Shown here: piece after piece, positions 59,873 through 64,000 of the stretch
How positions within the stretch are numbered: position 1 is the first letter of the stretch
How the letters are laid out: every line of letters starts with the position of its first letter
The notes under the pieces: model-generated
Told to the model about the DNA's origin: nothing
Database searches by the model: none
The model's input: the letters and a program-made list of their open reading frames with translations, nothing else
Translations under genes and position numbers: made by a program
NCBI RefSeq assembly: GCF_000426645.1
Contig: NZ_AUFT01000007.1
Location: forward strand, 186,001-250,000
Length of the DNA: 64,000 nucleotides
Origin: Nakamurella lactea DSM 19367
GTDB taxonomy: Bacteria > Actinomycetota > Actinomycetes > Mycobacteriales > Nakamurellaceae
Reading direction: 5' to 3'

Positions 59873-60864
59873 GACTTCGCGATGGCCGGCATGACCACTT
59901 GCGCAACGTGCTCGATCACGTCGAGATCGTCGCCGGGGGCCAGCATCAGCATCGTGTGATCGATCCCGACTGCCGCGTACTGCCGCAGCCGATCGATCAG
60001 GTCGTCGGTGGTGCCCACCGTCCAGGATTCCCGGTTCGTCTCCCGCCACCCGTCGACGTCGTCCAGGCCGAGGAACTCGCCGGCCTGACGCAGCCGGCTG
60101 TCGACCGCGGCAGGGCTCTCCGCGACGACGGCACCGACCAGGATGGAGCGACCGATCTCGCCCGGATCGCGCCCGATCGCGGCACATGCCTTGTCCACGT
60201 TGCGGTTCAACCGTCCGGTCTCCTCGGGCGAGAGCCAGTCGACGTTGTACTCGTCGGCGTAGCGCGCCGCGATCCTCGGTGTCCGGCGCGGGCCGTGCCC
60301 GCCGAGGATCATCCGCGGGTGCGGGCGCTGTACCGATGCCGGCGCGATGGTCAGGTCATCGACCCGATAGTGCGCACCTTCGAACCCACCGCCGGCCGCG
60401 GCACCCTCGACCCGGTCGGCGTCCGCCCCGAACGGGGCGACGCCCCAGAGCGAAAGGAGAACCTGCAGGTACTCCTCCATCTCGTCGAACCGCTGCTTGA
60501 TCTCGTTGAACGGCAGTCCGAGCCGAAGATGTTCCGGCGCATACCAACCGGTGCCGACGGACAGGTCGACCCGACCGTCGCTCATCTCGTCGACCGTGTT
60601 GAGGATCTTGGCGTACAGCGAGGGGTGGCGGAATCCGATCGGCGTCACCAACGTGCCCAGCCGGATGGTGCTGGTCTCCCTGGCCAGCCCGGCCAGCGTG
60701 CTCCACGCCTCGGTAGCGGCCCGCTCGAAGTGATCGGCGGTGGAGGTCAGATGATCCGACCGGTACATCCCGTGATATCCACAACTCTCGGCCGTCAGCG
60801 TAGCGTCACGCAGCGTCCGGTAGCTCATCCCCTCTTGGGGGTCGAGGAACAGTGAGAGCTTCAT
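59869..60864 (-). CDS. LLM-class (F420/FMN) oxidoreductase in a sugar operon
   Basis: A 331-residue luciferase-like fold protein: MKLSLFLDPQEG, GYHGMYRSDHL, RLGTLVTPIGFRHPSLYAKILNTVDEMSDGR split over strands, VGTGWYAPEHLRLGLP and HPRMILGGHGPRRTPRIAARYADEYN. It belongs to F420-dependent LLM oxidoreductases. AGGAAGG lies before ATG 60864. It sits between a sugar-binding protein and a ribulokinase, overlapping the kinase as GTGA, so it probably acts on the imported sugar or polyol. F420-dependent glucose-6-phosphate dehydrogenase is a known LLM sugar enzyme, but I do not see proof that this one is alike. Confidence 0.88.
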   Translation of the reverse strand: MKLSLFLDPQEGMSYRTLRDATLTAESCGYHGMYRSDHLTSTADHFERAATEAWSTLAGLARETSTIRLGTLVTPIGFRHPSLYAKILNTVDEMSDGRVDLSVGTGWYAPEHLRLGLPFNEIKQRFDEMEEYLQVLLSLWGVAPFGADADRVEGAAAGGGFEGAHYRVDDLTIAPASVQRPHPRMILGGHGPRRTPRIAARYADEYNVDWLSPEETGRLNRNVDKACAAIGRDPGEIGRSILVGAVVAESPAAVDSRLRQAGEFLGLDDVDGWRETNRESWTVGTTDDLIDRLRQYAAVGIDHTMLMLAPGDDLDVIEHVAQVVMPAIAKS

Positions 60865-60911
60865 GTGAGTGCCTTCCTGTGGCTGATGAACCGTGGTCTA
60901 TCCGCGGGCGA

Positions 60912-62030
60912 TCAGAAGTCGAAGTCGTCGATGTTGTCCGGCGTGAAGACGAGGGGCTTCTTGTAGACGATCTCGCCATCCTTGCCAACCGTGAACTTCC
61001 CGGCGCTGCCGGCCTCGAAGGTGGCGCCTTCCTCACCGGTCAGATCGCCGGTGATCAGGTGATGAGCAGCGTAGACGGCGATGTAGCCGAGCTCCTGCGG
61101 ATCCCACATCATGCTGGCCTTCATGCTGCCGTCCTTCATGAACTCCTTGACCGAGTTCGGCAGCGTCTGGCCGGTCGCGTACACCTTGCCCTTGCGTCCA
61201 CTGGCCACAATCGCCCTCGCGGCGGCCGGCACGCTGACCGAGGACGGCGAAATGATGAACTTCAGATCGGGGTGCGCCTGCATCAGGTTGACCGCGACGT
61301 TGTAGCTGGTGGCGTCGTCGTCGTTGGCGTACTGGACGTCGTCGATCGCGGTGAGCTTGGCGTATTTCGGGTCGTTCTCGATGTGCTCGCGCATGTACTT
61401 GATGATCGCGGTGTGATTCGGCGCGGTCGGCGACGCGGCCACGAAGGCGACCTTGCCACCGTCCGGGTCGTTCAGCAGCGCGCAGTCCAGCTCGGTGGTG
61501 GCGATCAGTTCGTAGCCGACCGGGTTGCAGAACACGTCGCGCGCGTCGACCGCCGCGTCACCCTCGAACGACACCACCTTGATGCCCTGCTGGCGCGCCT
61601 TCTTCAGCACCGGGGCAATGGCGTCACCGTCGATAGCGGCGACCAGGATGGCCGACGGTCGTTGGGTCAGGAAGTTCTGCAGGGTCTCGGTCTGCAGGCT
61701 GGAGTCCGGGTGGTCCGCGCCGGCGTAGGTGAAGGAGTCGGCGAGTTCCTTGGCCGCCTTCTCGCCACCGATGCGGGCCTGTTCGAAGTACGGAAATCCC
61801 GTCCACTTGGGCGTTTCCAACAGGGTGAAGCCGGAGGTGGGCGCGCTGCCGGACCCCGCGGCGCCGCTGGATCCGGCGGCAGCGGCGCCGGCCGAGCCGG
61901 CGCCGTCCTTGCTGGAGACGCCGCAGGCGGCAAGGCCGAGCCCGGCGACGCCGCCGAGCGCGACCGCGCCGAACCGACGGCGGCTGAACTGGTTGGTGGG
62001 AACTGCGTCGGACGGAGTGCGAGGGGACAT
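60912..62030 (-). CDS. Sugar ABC transporter substrate-binding lipoprotein
   Basis: A 372-residue periplasmic-binding-protein type I (Peripla_BP_4, LsrB/rhamnose-like). The signal carries a twin-arginine-like SRRRFGA and lipobox LAAC. The linker is Gly/Ser/Ala-rich. Ligand-domain marks: GFPYFEQARIGGEKAAKELAD split, ILVAAIDGDAIAPVLKKARQQGIKVVSFEGD split, VYATGQTLPNSVKEFMKDG. GAAAGGA precedes ATG 62030. It serves the two permeases upstream in the same operon. No ATPase gene is visible in the window; it should lie beyond 64000. Confidence 0.9.
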   Translation of the reverse strand: MSPRTPSDAVPTNQFSRRRFGAVALGGVAGLGLAACGVSSKDGAGSAGAAAAGSSGAAGSGSAPTSGFTLLETPKWTGFPYFEQARIGGEKAAKELADSFTYAGADHPDSSLQTETLQNFLTQRPSAILVAAIDGDAIAPVLKKARQQGIKVVSFEGDAAVDARDVFCNPVGYELIATTELDCALLNDPDGGKVAFVAASPTAPNHTAIIKYMREHIENDPKYAKLTAIDDVQYANDDDATSYNVAVNLMQAHPDLKFIISPSSVSVPAAARAIVASGRKGKVYATGQTLPNSVKEFMKDGSMKASMMWDPQELGYIAVYAAHHLITGDLTGEEGATFEAGSAGKFTVGKDGEIVYKKPLVFTPDNIDDFDF

Positions 62031-62129
62031 GGGATCGGTCCTTTCGGGACTGTGGGGGAAGACCCGATCACCGGACCGGATCGGGGAAGTGCGGGCGGTG
62101 CTGGGCCTGGTGGCTCGACAACTTCGAGG

Positions 62130-63197
62130 TCAGGGCCGCGCCGGCTCGGCCGCGGGGTCCTTCGACAGCGAGCCGGCGGGGTCGGTGTCGGACCTGCGGC
62201 GCCCTGGATCGCCGCTGCCGGACACCTGCGGTGTGCCCTGACCACCGCCGAATCGCTGACGGGCCATGGCGTACAACCGTGGACCGGCGACACTGACCAC
62301 CAGCAGGGTGCCGAGGATCAGTGTCTGGGTGGGACCGGCCACATTGGCCAGGCCGAGGCCGTTGGACAGGGTGCCGAGCAGGAACAGCGACAGCACCACC
62401 CCGAGCACGGTGCCCTTGCCCCCGTTGATGCTCACTCCGCCGAGCACCACCGCCGTCACCACGAACAGGATTCCGCCGTCGGCGTTGTCGGCTCTGGCCG
62501 AGGCGTACTGGCCGATCCAGATCAACGCGCCGAGCCCGGCCAGTGCTCCGGCGAGGGTGTAGGCGACGATCTTGCTGCGGCGGACGGGGACCCCGCCGAA
62601 GGCAGCGGCCGTAGCGCCGGCGCCGATGGCGTAGCTGAACCGCCCGAACACCGTGCTGCGCAGCGTTACCGCCGCAGTCACCGCCACCAGGCAGAACACG
62701 ATCAGCGAGACCGGGACGATCCCGAGATCGCTGCCGCCGAGCCAGGTGAAGCTGTCCGGGAAGGCCGAGTAGCCCTGCTCGCCGCCGATCACGTATGCCA
62801 ATCCGCTGTAGGCGCCCATGGTGCCGAGGGTCACCGCGAGCGATGGTAATCCGTAGCCGGCAACCAGAATGCCGTTGACGGCGCCCAACAGCGCGCACAC
62901 CACGATGATGGCGACGAAGGTCGGGACCAACCCCCAACCGGCCGCCTGCAGCGTGGCAGCCAGGGTGGTGCCGACCGCGAGCGTCGAGGTGAGGGAGATG
63001 TCGATCTCGCCCTGGATCACCACCATCATCAGCCCGAGGGCCATCAACCCCGGGATGATGAAGAACCTGGTCGAGCCGAGGATCTGGTCGAGATAGAAGT
63101 AGTAGGGCGACAGCGTTGCCGACCAGGCCATCGCGGCGACGATGAGGACCACCAGCAGAGTTTCCCAGCGCACCAGGACCGACCGCATTGTCGTCAT
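62130..63197 (-). CDS. RbsC-type sugar ABC permease 2
   Basis: A 355-residue permease of the ribose/autoinducer-2 family with about ten helices. MVVIQGEIDISLTSTLAVG, LPSLAVTLGTMGAYSGLAYV and AVVLGGVSINGGKGTVLGVVL are the usual motifs. The start ATG 63197 overlaps permease 1 as ATGA. A hydrophilic Asp/Gly/Pro-rich tail of about 35 residues follows the last helix. Confidence 0.92.
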   Translation of the reverse strand: MTTMRSVLVRWETLLVVLIVAAMAWSATLSPYYFYLDQILGSTRFFIIPGLMALGLMMVVIQGEIDISLTSTLAVGTTLAATLQAAGWGLVPTFVAIIVVCALLGAVNGILVAGYGLPSLAVTLGTMGAYSGLAYVIGGEQGYSAFPDSFTWLGGSDLGIVPVSLIVFCLVAVTAAVTLRSTVFGRFSYAIGAGATAAAFGGVPVRRSKIVAYTLAGALAGLGALIWIGQYASARADNADGGILFVVTAVVLGGVSINGGKGTVLGVVLSLFLLGTLSNGLGLANVAGPTQTLILGTLLVVSVAGPRLYAMARQRFGGGQGTPQVSGSGDPGRRRSDTDPAGSLSKDPAAEPARP

Positions 63198-64000
63198 GCC
63201 GTCACCGCCACCCGGCGCCGGGTCCGGTTCATCGCGACTTCGCGGCGGCTCACCGTCGCGTCGACGGCCACCGCCAAGGCGATGGCGACGCCCTGGATCA
63301 GCAGCTGCCAATAGGCCTGGACGTGCAACAGGATCAGCCCGTTCTGAATGGTTGCCAGCACCACGGCACCGAGGGCGACCCCGATCACGCTGCCGGATCC
63401 GCCCCAGATGCTGACGCCGCCGATCACCGCCGCCGCGAGTACCTGCAGCTCCCAGCCGTCGGCCAGCACCACCGTCACCGTGCCGACCTGGGCCGCGTAG
63501 AGGAAGCCGGCCAGCCCGGCGATCGCACCGCCGGCCACATAGGCGAGCCAGACGACCCTGGTCGACGGCAGCCCGAAGAACCTGGCAGCCTCGATGTTCG
63601 AGCCGACGGCATACAGCATCCGGCCCGCGACGGTATGCCGGAGCACCAGTGCCACCACCGCCACCACCGCCGCGGCGGCCAGTACCAGATTGGGGATGCC
63701 CAGCACCGCGCCGGCGGCCAGCCGGCCGAACCAGGACGGCACCTCGTTGGAGGTGATCTGCTGGCCGTCCGCGTACACATAGGTGAGGCCGCGGTAGATC
63801 GACATGGTGCCGAGCGTCGCGACGATCGAAGGGATCTTCAGCCAGGCGACCAGCAGGCCGTTGAGCGCCCCCAACGCCGCGCCGATCAACACGGCCAGCG
63901 CGACCAACCCGACATTCAGGCCCGGCAGGCCGATCGACACGTCGGCGGTGATGTAGGCCGCGAGTCCCATCGTCGAGCCGACGGACAGATCGAGGTTGCC
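63194..64000 (-). CDS. RbsC-type sugar ABC permease 1, N-terminus beyond the window
   Basis: Partial gene, reading in from the window end. The visible 268 residues contain GNLDLSVGSTMGLAAYITAD at the edge, the loop that follows the second helix in RbsC, then IPSIVATLGTMSIYRGLTYV and AAVIGGVSIWGGSGSVIGVAL. An apparent ATG at 63970 is internal. It forms the membrane channel with permease 2. Confidence 0.92.
   Translation of the reverse strand, partial: GNLDLSVGSTMGLAAYITADVSIGLPGLNVGLVALAVLIGAALGALNGLLVAWLKIPSIVATLGTMSIYRGLTYVYADGQQITSNEVPSWFGRLAAGAVLGIPNLVLAAAAVVAVVALVLRHTVAGRMLYAVGSNIEAARFFGLPSTRVVWLAYVAGGAIAGLAGFLYAAQVGTVTVVLADGWELQVLAAAVIGGVSIWGGSGSVIGVALGAVVLATIQNGLILLHVQAYWQLLIQGVAIALAVAVDATVSRREVAMNRTRRRVAVTA

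Overview
The window is high-GC actinobacterial chromosome. Genes are densely packed, many overlap as ATGA or GTGA, GTG starts are common, and there are several F420/LLM-type enzymes, an ECF sigma/anti-sigma pair and a prolyl-tRNA synthetase of the mycobacterial type. The species cannot be fixed from the sequence alone; a non-mycobacterial actinomycete is likely.

Positions 1-33.8 kb form one catabolic island built around a KstR2-type repressor. KstR2 in Mycobacterium and Rhodococcus controls breakdown of the last two steroid rings (HIP, methylhexahydroindanedione propionate). The gene at 1379-1963 resembles KstR2. Copies of the published KstR2 consensus (AnCAAGnnCTTGnT) lie at 2019, 2186, 21196 and 33819, and a one-mismatch copy lies at 5461. 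They sit at promoters of the repressor itself, a branched-chain-amino-acid-type ABC transporter binding protein, the ipd operon and an LLM oxidoreductase. The ipd operon (21250-32820) carries ipdA, ipdB, ipdC, an SDR, ipdF, a MaoC pair, echA20, a quinone-oxidoreductase-like gene, three acyl-CoA dehydrogenases (one FadE31-like) and an enoyl-CoA hydratase. fadD3, fadE30 and fadA6 are not seen.

Between transporter and ipd operon, 6275-20353 is a second long operon: Baeyer-Villiger monooxygenase, ThDP enzyme, HSL-type esterase, SDR, an acyl-CoA dehydrogenase pair, two CaiB/BaiF proteins, two hot-dog hydratase subunits, an Ltp2-like thiolase homologue, a DUF35 protein and an amidase. The back half resembles the ChsE1-ChsE2-ChsH1-ChsH2-Ltp2 side-chain-shortening machinery of cholesterol catabolism. 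My reading is a dedicated uptake-plus-degradation system for a steroid- or terpenoid-derived cyclic ketone that feeds the HIP pathway. The substrate is unknown.

Positions 34-47.6 kb hold ordinary envelope and stress genes: lipoproteins, a secreted subtilisin-like protease, PAP2 phosphatase, DedA protein, a large membrane hydrolase, ECF sigma with anti-sigma, L,D-transpeptidase-like protein, GNAT, PPOX and DUF3224 proteins. Positions 47.7-56.8 kb hold an acyl-CoA ligase, a DUF4157 (eCIS-core) metalloprotease-like protein with an unrecognised C-terminal region, proS, and an MFS exporter divergent from an XRE/MmyB regulator. Positions 56.85-64 kb, all on the minus strand, are a sugar operon: two RbsC-type permeases (one cut by the window end), a binding protein, an LLM oxidoreductase, a ribulokinase, an AraD-type epimerase and a ribulose-phosphate-epimerase-like protein.

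Two genes (4549-5387 and 19197-20353) carry single-base deletions in the same GGG|T context, so either sequencing error or real frameshift is possible. A roughly 97-bp palindromic element occurs twice in the island (14972 and 32833). No tRNA, rRNA, CRISPR array or insertion sequence was found.
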